64,000 bases of DNA from Winogradskyella thalassocola (GTDB lineage: Bacteria > Bacteroidota > Bacteroidia > Flavobacteriales > Flavobacteriaceae): assembly GCF_900099995.1 (NCBI RefSeq), contig NZ_FNCZ01000004.1, forward strand, positions 124,001 through 188,000, in the 5' to 3' direction. Both the position numbers and the translations under genes were made by a program. The stretch's first letter is position 1; every line of letters begins with the position of its first letter. Shown piece after piece: positions 1 through 8,231 of the stretch. Below the pieces are notes generated by a model. That model was not told the DNA's origin. It saw only the letters and a list, made by a program, of their open reading frames with translations, and did no database searches.

Positions 1-780
1 CTTTTCATAATCCATTTGTTTAAAATAGCTATGACATAGTACTCGGTAGGCATGAGACAAAATATTATAACTACTTAGTGAATCGCCAATTTTTATCGCG
101 TCGTCTATATATGTTTTAGACTGCTTATAATCCTTTTTCTGAATATAGGAATTACTCATGTTAATTAAAGCAGAAGCTTCCGCTCGTTTATTATGAATCG
201 CCTTAGCTAACTTTAAACTTTCAGCATAATAGCCTAATGCTTCATCAGATTTATAACGCCAATTATAGATATTACCTATAAGAACTAAAGTTTTAGAGAT
301 TAATAAAGTGTCGTTTATTTCTTTACTTAATTCTAATGATTTTTCATAGTAGAGCTTTGCCTCATCGAGATTGAAAACTTTTTTATAAGAAATACCTAAA
401 CCATTAATTGCTTTAGCCTGTCCTCTTTTATTATTTAATTCCTCAAAAATATTCAAACTCAACTCAAAGTTCTTTGATGCTTTAGAATTGTCCCCAAAAA
501 TATGTTCTATTTCACCCAGAAGTATAAGTACATCTGCCTTTTGTTTTTTTAATTGGCGTGCTTCAGCAAAATCCAATAAACGCAATGCCAAAGCATAAGC
601 ACTATCCGTTTTACTTTCAAAATAGTTTTTGTAAATAAAATCTCTGTAAGCATTAGCTCTTGTAGTATCAGATACTTTAGTATTTTCCCAAATTACTAAT
701 AAAGAGTCTTTTTGTTTTTGACTATAACATAGTAATGGTAACAGTATAAAACATAGTATAATCTTAAAATTTGTAGTCAT
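1..780 (-). CDS. TPR-repeat protein, C-terminal part outside the window
   Basis: The minus frame is open from an ATG at 778-780 to the window edge, so only the N-terminal ~260 residues are visible. It opens with a signal peptide (hydrophobic run FKIILCFILLLPLLCYS) and continues as amphipathic helix pairs with tetratricopeptide spacing, for example AKAINGLGISYKK followed by YYEKSLELSKE, and again LGYYAESLKLAKA. Family knowledge: exported flavobacterial TPR proteins of this layout usually continue into a transmembrane segment and then a histidine kinase or a LuxR-type helix-turn-helix. Which one applies here cannot be seen. A perfect stem-loop at 896-913 lies upstream and could be its operator. 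Confidence 0.8.
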   Translation of the reverse strand, partial: MTTNFKIILCFILLPLLCYSQKQKDSLLVIWENTKVSDTTRANAYRDFIYKNYFESKTDSAYALALRLLDFAEARQLKKQKADVLILLGEIEHIFGDNSKASKNFELSLNIFEELNNKRGQAKAINGLGISYKKVFNLDEAKLYYEKSLELSKEINDTLLISKTLVLIGNIYNWRYKSDEALGYYAESLKLAKAIHNKRAEASALINMSNSYIQKKDYKQSKTYIDDAIKIGDSLSSYNILSHAYRVLCHSYFKQMDYEK

Positions 781-895
781 GCATTTCAACTCCATAAAAT
801 CTCAATGGTTTTAGAAATTTTTATTTTCTAACTATTTTTTTCTATAATAAATAAATGTAATACGTCAAAGATGCAAAGTAAAAGCACACCAAAAC

Positions 896-913
896 ATACC
901 TAATAGTAGGTAT
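896..913. promoter_or_regulatory. Perfect 7-bp inverted repeat upstream of the TPR gene
   Basis: ATACCTA, a 4-nt spacer ATAG, then TAGGTAT form a perfect dyad about 115 bp upstream of the TPR gene start. A related but imperfect dyad (ATACC...GGTAT) lies at 31493-31510 upstream of the large surface protein. An operator role is inference. Confidence 0.4.
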
Positions 914-983
914 ATTTCTGAAATTAAGTTATAAAATTTGAATTGTGGACTAATCCTAGATAAAAAGACTAAAAATTAGACGA

Positions 984-1187
984 TTACATAAAGATATACT
1001 TAATTGATGCAATCATACCAATGAAACCAATGAAAGCGATCAGTATCCAAATAGTACCTTTATAATGTTTTTTGTGAAGTTGAAGATCTTTACGATATTG
1101 AAATGCAATAACGATAACGAAGACAATAAAAAATAATATTCCAAAAATCAATTGACCAGTACTAAACATCTTCTTATTTTTATGCAA
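984..1187 (-). CDS. Small two-helix membrane protein
   Basis: This 67-residue protein has two clear hydrophobic segments (residues about 13-30 and 45-65) joined by a basic loop (YRKDLQLHKKHYKG). It starts 23 bp from the oppositely oriented MazG-like gene, so the two share a very short divergent promoter region. Hydrophobic pattern and codon use look genuine. I do not recognise a named family; small two-helix proteins like this are common in Flavobacteriaceae. Function unknown. Confidence 0.65.
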   Translation of the reverse strand: MHKNKKMFSTGQLIFGILFFIVFVIVIAFQYRKDLQLHKKHYKGTIWILIAFIGFIGMIASIKYIFM

Positions 1188-1210
1188 AAATAAGGATTAA
1201 AACCACAACT

Positions 1211-1597
1211 ATGCAAGACAAAATTAATGCGGTAAAAGCGTTTCATACAGCTTTCAAAATAGGACATCGTGAAACGCCAAAAGCGGACTTAGGAATTAAC
1301 AAAAATATGCTACGCTATAAGTTAATGCGTGAAGAGAATGAAGAATATTTAGAAGCGGCTAATAACAATGACTTAGTTGAAGTTGCGGATGCTTTAGGTG
1401 ATATGCTTTATATTTTGTGTGGTACTATTATAGAACACGGTATGCAACATAAAATAGAAGAAGTCTTTGAAGAAATACAACGCAGTAATATGAGTAAATT
1501 AGGTGAAGATGGAGAACCGATCTATCGTGAAGATGGTAAAGTTTTAAAAGGGCCTAATTACTTTAAACCGCATATTAAAGCTATCTTAGAATCATAA
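1211..1597 (+). CDS. MazG-like / PRA-PH family nucleotide pyrophosphohydrolase
   Basis: The 128-residue all-helical protein carries the acidic metal-binding pattern of the all-alpha NTP pyrophosphatase superfamily: REENEEYLEA near residue 40 and VEVADALGDMLYIL near residue 57, i.e. ExxE followed by ExxD. These enzymes hydrolyse (d)NTPs or related nucleotides to monophosphate and pyrophosphate, usually for nucleotide-pool cleaning. The length fits the phosphoribosyl-ATP pyrophosphohydrolase-like branch. It is not in a his operon, so a house-cleaning role is more likely than histidine synthesis. A strong terminator follows directly. The exact substrate cannot be told. Confidence 0.8.
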   Translation: MQDKINAVKAFHTAFKIGHRETPKADLGINKNMLRYKLMREENEEYLEAANNNDLVEVADALGDMLYILCGTIIEHGMQHKIEEVFEEIQRSNMSKLGEDGEPIYREDGKVLKGPNYFKPHIKAILES

Positions 1598-1598
1598 A

Positions 1599-1625
1599 AA
1601 AAGCAGCCAGATGGCTGCTTTTTCT
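1599..1625. terminator. Bidirectional intrinsic terminator
   Basis: Stem AAGCAGCC (1601-1608) and GGCTGCTT (1613-1620) with loop AGAT, flanked by an A run on the left and a T run on the right. It sits between the convergent MazG-like gene and ilvE and can serve both. Confidence 0.85.
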
Positions 1626-1649
1626 TTATAATATTTTAATCTTATAATT

Positions 1650-2723
1650 TTATTTTACTTCATATCTCCAACCATGCTTATCTTCCGATAAATTATGTTG
1701 AATATTTAATAAGGTCTGTTTAAATAATTTAGCATAAGAATCTTCAGCGTCAACACTAGAAATTTCAAATAACTCATCTTGATGCTCAAATGCTGAAATT
1801 GGACTAATTACTGCAGCAGTTCCTGCTCCGAATATTTCTTTTAGACTTCCATCTTTTGCAGCCTCTTTTATTTCCGCAACGGTTACTGGTCTTACTTCAC
1901 AAGTAATTCCTAAATCTTCAGCGAGTTGAATGATACTTTTACGTGTCACACCATCCAAAATCCTATCGCTTGTAGGTGCTGTAATCAGCTTATCATTTAC
2001 TCTAAAAAATACATTCATTGTTCCGGCTTCTTCAAGAAGTGTATGGGTATCTGCATCTGTCCAAACGACTTGTTGAAATCCTTTTTTCTGTGCTAAACTT
2101 GTCGGATAAAACTGAGCAGCATAATTACCTGCGGCTTTTGCAGCACCAACACCACCATTAGCAGAACGACTATAATGATCGGCGATTAAAACACGTACTG
2201 CTGAGTTATAATACGATTTTGCAGGAGAACAAATAATCATAAAACGATACATGCTTGCTGGTGATGCAGAAATGGCTGGTTCCGTCGCAATTACAAATGG
2301 TCTTAAGTATAATGAGTTACCAACTCCTGGTTTTATCCAATCATTATCTAATTTTAATAAGGTCTCTAAACCTTCAAAAAAATAATCTTCAGGAAACGCA
2401 GGCATTGCCAAACGACCAGATGATTTATTAATTCTTTCAAAATTCTGTTTTGGTCTAAATAGAAAAACCTTTCCATCGTCATCTTTATAGGCTTTCATAC
2501 CTTCAAACACAGCCTGTCCATAATGAAACACACGAGCAGATGGCTCAAAAGTCATGGCTTGGTAAGGCATAATTTTTGGATTTTGCCATTTCCCATCTTC
2601 ATAATCACACACAAACATGTGATCTGTAAACACACGACCAAAGTCTAAGTTGCTAAAATCTACAGTATTGATTTTAGATGTTTCAGATGTTTCAACACTG
2701 ATTTTATCGGTATGTATAGCCAT
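1650..2723 (-). CDS. ilvE: Branched-chain amino acid aminotransferase
   Basis: This 357-residue fold-type IV PLP enzyme transfers the amino group between glutamate and the 2-oxo acids of valine, leucine and isoleucine, the last step of their synthesis and first of their breakdown. Visible signatures are the GGVGAAKAAGNY stretch with the PLP lysine near residue 196, EEAGTMNVFF near 231-240, and YLRPFVIAT near 139. The length fits the eukaryote/Bacteroidota-type BCATs (about 350-360) rather than the shorter E. coli IlvE. It is a single gene, divergent from the DUF4920 lipoprotein, and not in an ilv operon here. Confidence 0.95.
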   Translation of the reverse strand: MAIHTDKISVETSETSKINTVDFSNLDFGRVFTDHMFVCDYEDGKWQNPKIMPYQAMTFEPSARVFHYGQAVFEGMKAYKDDDGKVFLFRPKQNFERINKSSGRLAMPAFPEDYFFEGLETLLKLDNDWIKPGVGNSLYLRPFVIATEPAISASPASMYRFMIICSPAKSYYNSAVRVLIADHYSRSANGGVGAAKAAGNYAAQFYPTSLAQKKGFQQVVWTDADTHTLLEEAGTMNVFFRVNDKLITAPTSDRILDGVTRKSIIQLAEDLGITCEVRPVTVAEIKEAAKDGSLKEIFGAGTAAVISPISAFEHQDELFEISSVDAEDSYAKLFKQTLLNIQHNLSEDKHGWRYEVK

Positions 2724-2840
2724 AATTAAATGCGGTTTTCCAACAAAAATACATAATCGATACCGTTAAAAAAAGGTTATATTCCGTTAAATTGTTTAAA
2801 TTCGCAATTCGATAATAATTCAATTCAAAATGTATAAATA

Positions 2841-3344
2841 ATGAAAAAAATCATTCTACTTCTAGCTATTAACTTAGTTGTTTTTTCTTGTAAAAATGAA
2901 TCAAAAACAACTGAAGAGAAAGTTGAAGACGTTAAACAAGAGATTGCTTATGCTTCTTTCGGCGAAGAAATTAATGACACAGACGCTTTAACTCCTGAGC
3001 GTATGATGGAGCAATATAAAACCTTAAAAGTTGGTGATACTATTACCTCAAAAGTGAAAGGAAAAATCATTGAAGTATGTTCTAAAAAAGGATGTTGGAT
3101 GACTTTAGATATGGGTGACGACAACGAAGTGATGGTAAAATTTAAAGACTACGGTTTTTTTATGCCTTTAAATGCTGAGGGCGACGTTGTAATGAACGGA
3201 AAAGCTTATGTTTCTGAAACGTCTGTTGAAGAATTAAGACATTACGCAGAAGATGCTGGTAAGACTGCAGAAGAAGTTGCTGCGATTACAGATCCTAAAT
3301 TTGAATATGGTTTTGAAGCTGATGGAGTTTTACTTAAACAATAA
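2841..3344 (+). CDS. DUF4920 lipoprotein
   Basis: A 167-residue lipoprotein: short leader ending LVVFSC with the lipid Cys at residue 17, an acidic linker, then the domain I recognise as DUF4920 (KVKGKIIEVCSKKGCWM, MPLNAEGDVVMNGKAYV). The conserved VCSKKGCWM pair of cysteines looks like a metal or disulphide site. The domain is a small OB-like beta fold seen in Bacteroidota envelope proteins; no biochemical role is established to my knowledge. Its 3' end overlaps the start of the next lipoprotein gene by about 23 bp, so the two are translationally coupled. Confidence 0.85.
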   Translation: MKKIILLLAINLVVFSCKNESKTTEEKVEDVKQEIAYASFGEEINDTDALTPERMMEQYKTLKVGDTITSKVKGKIIEVCSKKGCWMTLDMGDDNEVMVKFKDYGFFMPLNAEGDVVMNGKAYVSETSVEELRHYAEDAGKTAEEVAAITDPKFEYGFEADGVLLKQ

Positions 3345-3780
3345 ACTTTTAAGCATCGTTATTCTTTCATTTTTAATGCTTGTTAGCTGTAAAAATGAAG
3401 AAAAAATAGCAGAAGAACCTACAAAGAAGGCTATTGTATACGATATGTATCAACCTTCTGAAATGGCAGGCTTTATGAATGCGATGTATGCTTACAATCA
3501 ACAATTAAAAGCACAAATTGTTGCTGGTGAAACGCCAACGCGCCTACCTTTAGATTTATTAAAATTACACTCGGCTGAAATGAGTAACGGTAAATCTAGA
3601 ACTCAAAATTGGCAAAGTTTTGTAAATGTATTTATAGAATCGCAAAAAGCAGTTGTAGACACGCTGTCTAATACCGAATTAAAAGAACGCTATAATGTAG
3701 CGATTAATAATTGTTTAAGCTGTCATAAAACGGAATGCACAGGACCAATTCCTAAGATTAAAAAACTATTGATTCAATAA
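3322..3780 (+). CDS. CXXCH haem-binding lipoprotein (cytochrome c-like)
   Basis: I choose the ATG at 3322 because it puts a lipoprotein leader at the N-terminus (NKLLSIVILSFLMLVSC); the longer frame from 3253 would bury it. The mature part is mostly helical and ends with NNCLSCHKTECTGP, a single CXXCH c-type haem motif near the C-terminus, as in cytochrome c'-like four-helix proteins. It would be an outer-membrane or periplasmic electron-transfer or gas-binding protein (inference). It overlaps the DUF4920 gene, so the two probably act together. Product length 152 residues. Confidence 0.8.
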   Translation: MEFYLNNKLLSIVILSFLMLVSCKNEEKIAEEPTKKAIVYDMYQPSEMAGFMNAMYAYNQQLKAQIVAGETPTRLPLDLLKLHSAEMSNGKSRTQNWQSFVNVFIESQKAVVDTLSNTELKERYNVAINNCLSCHKTECTGPIPKIKKLLIQ

Positions 3781-3783
3781 TTT

Positions 3784-4464
3784 TTGAAGAGAAATATAAT
3801 TACCACGTCAGATGGTTCTAAAACCATACAAATAGAAGAATGGAACGAACAATACCATTCTATTCATGGTGCCATACAAGAAGCAAATCATGTGTTTTTA
3901 AAACATGGTTTGCTTTTTTATTCTGAACAGGTGTCAAATACGCAACCCATTTCAATTTTAGAAATAGGTTTCGGCACAGGACTTAATGCTTTTCTAACTT
4001 TAATTAAAGGAGAAAAAGACAACTTAAATCTCAATTATACAGGTATTGAAGCTTATCCTGTTCAACCTGAAGAAATCAGTCAATTAAATTATGTTGAATT
4101 GATTTCAGAAGCACATAAAGCTATTTTCGAAAAGCTACATGCAACTCCATGGGAAGAATCACGTGCTATCACTTCAAACTTTCAATTAGAAAAACAACAA
4201 AAATTCTTTAAAGATATATCATCAGAAAACACATTTAATATCATTTATTTTGATGCTTTTGGCGCACGTGTTCAACCCGATTTATGGACTGAAGACATTT
4301 TCGAAATTATGTTCAAAGCTCTTAAACCTAATGGTATTTTAGTAACCTATTCTGCAAAAGGAAGCGTAAGACGTGCCATGCAAGCTGTAGGTTTTGTTGT
4401 AGAACGCTTACCTGGACCTCCTGGAAAACGTGAAATGTTGAGAGCCCAGAAACAGGGCGAGTAA
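3784..4464 (+). CDS. mnmD: tRNA U34 (mnm5s2U) methyltransferase, MnmD-like
   Basis: A 226-residue class I SAM methyltransferase corresponding to the N-terminal half of E. coli MnmC, without the FAD oxidase half. Visible are ILEIGFGTGLNAF (SAM-binding motif I, near residue 60), the family-specific FDAFGARVQPDLWT near 155, VTYSAKGSVRRAM, and LPGPPGKREMLRA at the C-terminus. It methylates nm5(s2)U34 at the tRNA wobble position. The start is TTG at 3784, three bases after the previous stop; no ATG is available in frame nearby. The last ~30 bp of the gene are duplicated just downstream (see the repeat at 4433-4542). Confidence 0.88.
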   Translation: MKRNIITTSDGSKTIQIEEWNEQYHSIHGAIQEANHVFLKHGLLFYSEQVSNTQPISILEIGFGTGLNAFLTLIKGEKDNLNLNYTGIEAYPVQPEEISQLNYVELISEAHKAIFEKLHATPWEESRAITSNFQLEKQQKFFKDISSENTFNIIYFDAFGARVQPDLWTEDIFEIMFKALKPNGILVTYSAKGSVRRAMQAVGFVVERLPGPPGKREMLRAQKQGE

Positions 4465-4542
4465 CATTCAGTGAAATACAATGAGCTAAATGTTGAGAGC
4501 CCAGAAAAAGAACTCATAACATTCACCGAAATGCCACGAGCT
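4433..4542 (+). repeat. 55-bp tandem duplication of the mnmD 3' end
   Basis: Unit 1 (4433-4487) starts inside the coding region at aaatgttgagagcccagaaa and contains the mnmD stop. Unit 2 (4488-4542) repeats it with about 80 percent identity and carries its own stop after MLRAQKKNS. A weaker third start (aaatg, then accca) follows at 4543. Confidence 0.8.
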
Positions 4543-4579
4543 AAATGCTTTAAAACCCAAAAAATCAATCTTTACATTT

Positions 4580-4687
4580 CGTCACTTCGAGTGAAATTCC
4601 GCATTTTAGGAATTTCTTATCGAGAAGCTTATTTGTCTCGAAGATTCTCGATACATTTCTCGTACACTCGAAACACTCGAACCGACG
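4580..4687 (+). repeat. Dispersed palindromic intergenic element, copy 1
   Basis: About 108 bp bounded by imperfect inverted termini (cgtcacttcgagtg at the left, cactcgaaccgacg at the right), with an inner dyad atcgagaag...attctcgat. The same element recurs in opposite orientation at 57795-57905. It has no coding capacity and resembles REP/MITE-like elements of Flavobacteriaceae. Confidence 0.8.
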
Positions 4688-4711
4688 ATAATGGTAAATA
4701 AAAACAGATTC

Positions 4712-4800
4712 CTTTTACTTCTTTGTTTCTTTTGACTTTGAGAGTTTGCGACTTTACTACTTTGAATCTTTGCAGCTTTTCTACTTCTCGCTACAAACAC
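4712..4800 (-). repeat. Degenerate cgcaaag-type dispersed repeat (reverse orientation)
   Basis: A run of ctttg/cttttg and tttgcgactt words, which on the minus strand reads as gcaaag and cgcaaa units. The same vocabulary occurs at 16938-17030 and 18598-18670. Low complexity and non-coding. Confidence 0.5.
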
Positions 4801-4874
4801 CACCCAAACGTTAAATCATATCTAAATCTCATACCCACACTTTTTAGCTTTCGTATCTTTACATAAAAAGAAAA

Positions 4875-5780
4875 ATGACCGTTTTAATAACAGGAGCGAC
4901 TGGATTAATTGGACAAAAAATTGTTGACCAATGTCATTCTCAAGGCATTAATGTCCATTATTTAACGACTTCAAAATCTAAACTGAGTACTGAACCCAAT
5001 TATAAAGGATTTTATTGGAATCCAAAAAACAACGAGATCGATCACAACTGTTTTATCGGTGTGACTGCCATTATCAATATGGTTGGCGCTTCGATTTCCA
5101 AACGCTGGACGGACGATTACAAAAAAATCATCCTTGAAAGCAGAACGAAAACCGCGCAACTTCTACAAGTCACCATAAAAAAACATAATTATAACATTGA
5201 GCAAGTGGTGTCTGCTAGTGCTATTGGCATTTATCCAACGAGTTTAGTGAACTATTACGAAGAAACGAATACTGAGATTTCAGAAACTTTTTTAGGTAAA
5301 GTTGTTCACGAATGGGAGGCTGCCATTGATGGTTTTAAAGCTATGGGTTGTAAAGTGGCAAAAATTAGAATCGGGTTAGTATTAGCCAATGACGGTGGTG
5401 CTTTACCTGAAATTGTAAAACCAATTAAATTTGGTGTAGGAGCAGCTTTTGGAAGTGGTAAACAATGGCAAAGCTGGATTCATGTTGAAGATTTAGCTTC
5501 ACTTTTTGTTTATGCCGTTCAAAATAAATTTGAAGGTATTTATAACGGTGTAGCTCCAAACCCTGTAACTAATAAAGAATTGACAAAAGTTTCAGCGGAG
5601 GTTTTACATCGTCCTTTAATTTTACCAAACATTCCAAAATTTGCGATGAAACTCGTTTTAGGAGACATGCATATTCTTTTGTTTGAAAGTCAACGTGTCA
5701 GTTCTCAAAAAGTGGAAGCTGAAGGATTTAATTATACTTATGTGAATTTAAGACCTGCTTTAGACGATTTATTGGGCTAA
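4875..5780 (+). CDS. TIGR01777 family NAD(P)-dependent epimerase (YfcH-like)
   Basis: This 301-residue extended short-chain dehydrogenase has an N-terminal Rossmann glycine motif TGATGLIG at residues 6-13 and the family-typical GASISKRWTDDYKKIILESR near 71. Later come SASAIGIYP, KIRIGLVLANDGGALP, and QSWIHVEDLASLFVYA. The C-terminal domain (LRPALDDLLG) matches the DUF1731 tail of this family. These proteins resemble NAD-dependent epimerases, but their substrate is not established; the E. coli homologue is YfcH. A TATCTTTA box at about 4853 could be its promoter. The gene stands alone between a repeat-rich spacer and a convergent decarboxylase. Confidence 0.88.
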   Translation: MTVLITGATGLIGQKIVDQCHSQGINVHYLTTSKSKLSTEPNYKGFYWNPKNNEIDHNCFIGVTAIINMVGASISKRWTDDYKKIILESRTKTAQLLQVTIKKHNYNIEQVVSASAIGIYPTSLVNYYEETNTEISETFLGKVVHEWEAAIDGFKAMGCKVAKIRIGLVLANDGGALPEIVKPIKFGVGAAFGSGKQWQSWIHVEDLASLFVYAVQNKFEGIYNGVAPNPVTNKELTKVSAEVLHRPLILPNIPKFAMKLVLGDMHILLFESQRVSSQKVEAEGFNYTYVNLRPALDDLLG

Positions 5781-5835
5781 TGGAAACGTCAGACTTTGTT
5801 TTTAAATTAGTGTCTTTATCACTTGTAATGTTTGT

Positions 5836-7323
5836 CTAAATCAAACTATGTGACGCATGTAATTTTCGACCTTCATTTATAATTATCTCAACACACTCCT
5901 CAATATCCTTTTTGGTAGTTCTAAAATTAACAATGCAGGTTCTCATACAATACTTGTCATCGATAATAGCATTAGATAAGAACAACTCACCTCCTGCTTG
6001 TAGTGTATTTACTAAGGCTTCATTTAATGTATTTAAATATTCTGCTCTTTTTTCATCCTTTACTTCAAGATTTTGTGGCATATATCTGAAGGTAGCAATA
6101 CTCAAATTTTGAGTTACAGTCTCTAGTTCTGGATGCTGTGCTGCCAATTCTGCAAAATATTTTGATAAGACAATATCTTCACTTATTAATTTCACATAAC
6201 CATCACGACCTATTTGTTGTAAGGCCAACCACACTTTTAAAGCTCTAAAACCACGTGAATTCTGAAGTCCGTATTCAAAGAAATTTAGAGATCCTCCTTC
6301 TTCTGTTAAACTGAAATTATAATATTCGGGATGCGAACTATAGGTATCAATGAGGTGTTTAGGATTTTTAACCAACGTACAACCCGCTTCTAAAGGACTG
6401 TATAACCATTTATGAGGATCGAGCGCAATAGAATCGGCTTCCTCTACTCCATTAAATAAAGCTTTTAGCTCAGGAATAACGGCTGCAGGAATACCATAAG
6501 CACCATCGATATGAAACCATAAATCGTGAGTTTTACAAGTGGCTCCAATAGCTTCAAGATTATCCACAACTCCTGTGCTGACATCACCAGCAGTTCCAAT
6601 AACCAAGAAGGGGTGATGGCCTTGTTTTATATCATCTTTAATGGTTTGCTCTAAAGCTTCAATATTCATTTTGTTTGAAGCATCCGTCGGAATCCAACGA
6701 ATAGAATTGCTACCATGCCCAAATAGAATCGCGGCTTTATCTATCCATGTATGCGTTGATTTTGAACAGTATGAAATGAGCTGTTTTGAAGTATTTGAAA
6801 GTCCATCTTCTTTGATGCTTTTTGGGGCTTTAGCGGTTCTTGCGGCTAAAAACGCCGTAAAATTTGCCATGTTGCCTCCACTGACTAAAACACCTCCATA
6901 GCTTGGATCTACTCCAATAAATTCGGCTAACCACTTAATGGTTTGTTTTTCTATTTCTGTTGCTATCGGACTTAGAATTTGTCCTCCAACATTTGGATTA
7001 ACCGAAGCGGCTAACAAATCGGCTAAGGCACCAATTGGCGCTGCAGACGATGTTATAAATCCGAAAAATTTAGGATGACCGTTTAATAACGAATTTTCAA
7101 ATAGCAATTTAGATGTGGATCCCAATAGTTGATCAGCTGGTACTCCTTGTTTTGGTAACGGTGAATTCCCTAATAGCTCTTGTAATTCTAAGGGTGTTTT
7201 GGTTGTTGTGACGGGTTGATTTGAAATATCATCAAGAAATTCAGATATGGTATCAATGAGCTGATAACCCATTTTTCGAAATTCTGTTTTACTAATTTCA
7301 ATTGCGTTTTCTCGCTTATCCAT
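5836..7323 (-). CDS. Group II PLP-dependent decarboxylase (aromatic amino acid type)
   Basis: A 495-residue fold-type I PLP decarboxylase of the DDC/GAD group. Seen: SALDPHKW-type motif as SIALDPHKWLYSPLEAGC with the PLP lysine near residue 304, WFHIDGAYGIPA with the PLP-contacting Asp and Ala, GVLVSGGNMANFTAFLAAR, and NSRGFRALKVWLALQQIG. Relatives decarboxylate aromatic L-amino acids (tryptophan, tyrosine, DOPA) or aspartate/glutamate; overall pattern and length fit the aromatic-L-amino-acid group best, but substrate cannot be fixed by reading. Cytoplasmic. The kinase-like gene 7351-7839 lies 27 bp upstream, so the genes from 8078 down to 5836 may form one transcript. Confidence 0.88.
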   Translation of the reverse strand: MDKRENAIEISKTEFRKMGYQLIDTISEFLDDISNQPVTTTKTPLELQELLGNSPLPKQGVPADQLLGSTSKLLFENSLLNGHPKFFGFITSSAAPIGALADLLAASVNPNVGGQILSPIATEIEKQTIKWLAEFIGVDPSYGGVLVSGGNMANFTAFLAARTAKAPKSIKEDGLSNTSKQLISYCSKSTHTWIDKAAILFGHGSNSIRWIPTDASNKMNIEALEQTIKDDIKQGHHPFLVIGTAGDVSTGVVDNLEAIGATCKTHDLWFHIDGAYGIPAAVIPELKALFNGVEEADSIALDPHKWLYSPLEAGCTLVKNPKHLIDTYSSHPEYYNFSLTEEGGSLNFFEYGLQNSRGFRALKVWLALQQIGRDGYVKLISEDIVLSKYFAELAAQHPELETVTQNLSIATFRYMPQNLEVKDEKRAEYLNTLNEALVNTLQAGGELFLSNAIIDDKYCMRTCIVNFRTTKKDIEECVEIIINEGRKLHASHSLI

Positions 7324-7350
7324 AATCTGATTATTTAATTGATACTTATT

Positions 7351-7839
7351 CTATTCAGAAATTACAAAACCATCACTAAGTTCTTTTTCAGACGGTCTTT
7401 CAAACCATGTTTCCATAAAATCAAAGTTGTCTTTTGTCACTTCAAACTCAAACGTGGCGCCTTTTTCTGTATTGCGTTTCATCACTCGGTCTAACCTCTC
7501 GGCTTTAGAAACATCTAGAAAATGCAGCTTTACTTTGTAATTATTCATTTCAGCAAATTTCCTAAACTTTTCGCGATGACCGAATTTAGACAATCCTAAA
7601 TCTAGGATCGCATCTGTTTTTAAATTTTCTAACTGATGAATTAGATCTAGCATCATCCGTTCTGAACGTTCAATGCGTTCTAAAAACCACTCTAAACCAT
7701 CCGTTTCTTTTTTATCTGGAAGAAACAACACATTATTCCATGTATCGATTGAAAACACAACACCTTTAATGTTTCTTTTGAGTTCGTTGGCGTAAGTCGT
7801 CTTTCCTGAACCTGTATTTCCTACTATGAGGTGAATCAT
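7351..7839 (-). CDS. P-loop kinase-like NTPase
   Basis: A 162-residue protein with Walker A GNTGSGKTT at residues 7-15 and a Walker B-like DAILDLGLSKFG near 97. A lid-like arginine-rich stretch DVSKAERLDRVMKRN near 129 follows. The size and layout fit AAA_33-type small-molecule or nucleoside/polynucleotide kinases, which phosphorylate small substrates or confer resistance to small toxic compounds. The substrate is unknown. It lies between the 74-residue small protein (14 bp upstream) and the PLP decarboxylase. Confidence 0.75.
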   Translation of the reverse strand: MIHLIVGNTGSGKTTYANELKRNIKGVVFSIDTWNNVLFLPDKKETDGLEWFLERIERSERMMLDLIHQLENLKTDAILDLGLSKFGHREKFRKFAEMNNYKVKLHFLDVSKAERLDRVMKRNTEKGATFEFEVTKDNFDFMETWFERPSEKELSDGFVISE

Positions 7840-7853
7840 TTTGTTTTCAACTT

Positions 7854-8078
7854 TTATTCAACGATTTCGTAATCTATATCTAGCTTTCGTAAGGCTCTTA
7901 AAGCAGAGCCAGAATTTTTATCTGCAACTTCAATATCTACAGGATCTCCGTCTAAAAGAATCTCTGTAAGCTCATTAGATAGTGATGCATTCCCATTAGT
8001 AGAAATCTCAGTAATACAGTTGGCGATGGCTCTTTTGTCTGGTCGTTGAGCGTCGCATGATAATAGGTTTAATTTCAT
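7854..8078 (-). CDS. Small protein of unknown function
   Basis: A 74-residue soluble, acidic protein that I do not recognise. It ends in SGSALRALRKLDIDYEIVE, suggesting a small alpha/beta fold, and has no membrane segment or signal. The start ATG is at 8076-8078, and it runs to 14 bp before the P-loop kinase, which points to co-transcription. The last segment has some resemblance to the C-terminal domain of ribosomal L7/L12-like helices, but this is too weak to name it. Confidence 0.6.
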   Translation of the reverse strand: MKLNLLSCDAQRPDKRAIANCITEISTNGNASLSNELTEILLDGDPVDIEVADKNSGSALRALRKLDIDYEIVE

Positions 8079-8231
8079 TGTAATGGATTAATAATTTGAA
8101 TCAGAATAGCCTGATATGTGTGTTTATGAATGGTAAAGCAACTAATTTAGTGAATAAAGACGGAATAGAACGTCTACAAGGGATTTTCTGAATAGAAAAC
8201 CTTTAATAACTAATATTGACGTGTACTACAA

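Noticed and set aside
3253..3321. Upstream start of the haem lipoprotein gene
   Set aside because: The extra residues come from the out-of-frame end of the DUF4920 gene and would bury the lipoprotein leader.
4347..4803. Three small ORFs around the repeats after mnmD
   Set aside because: They fall in tandem and palindromic repeats, cover no recognisable domain and contradict each other in frame.
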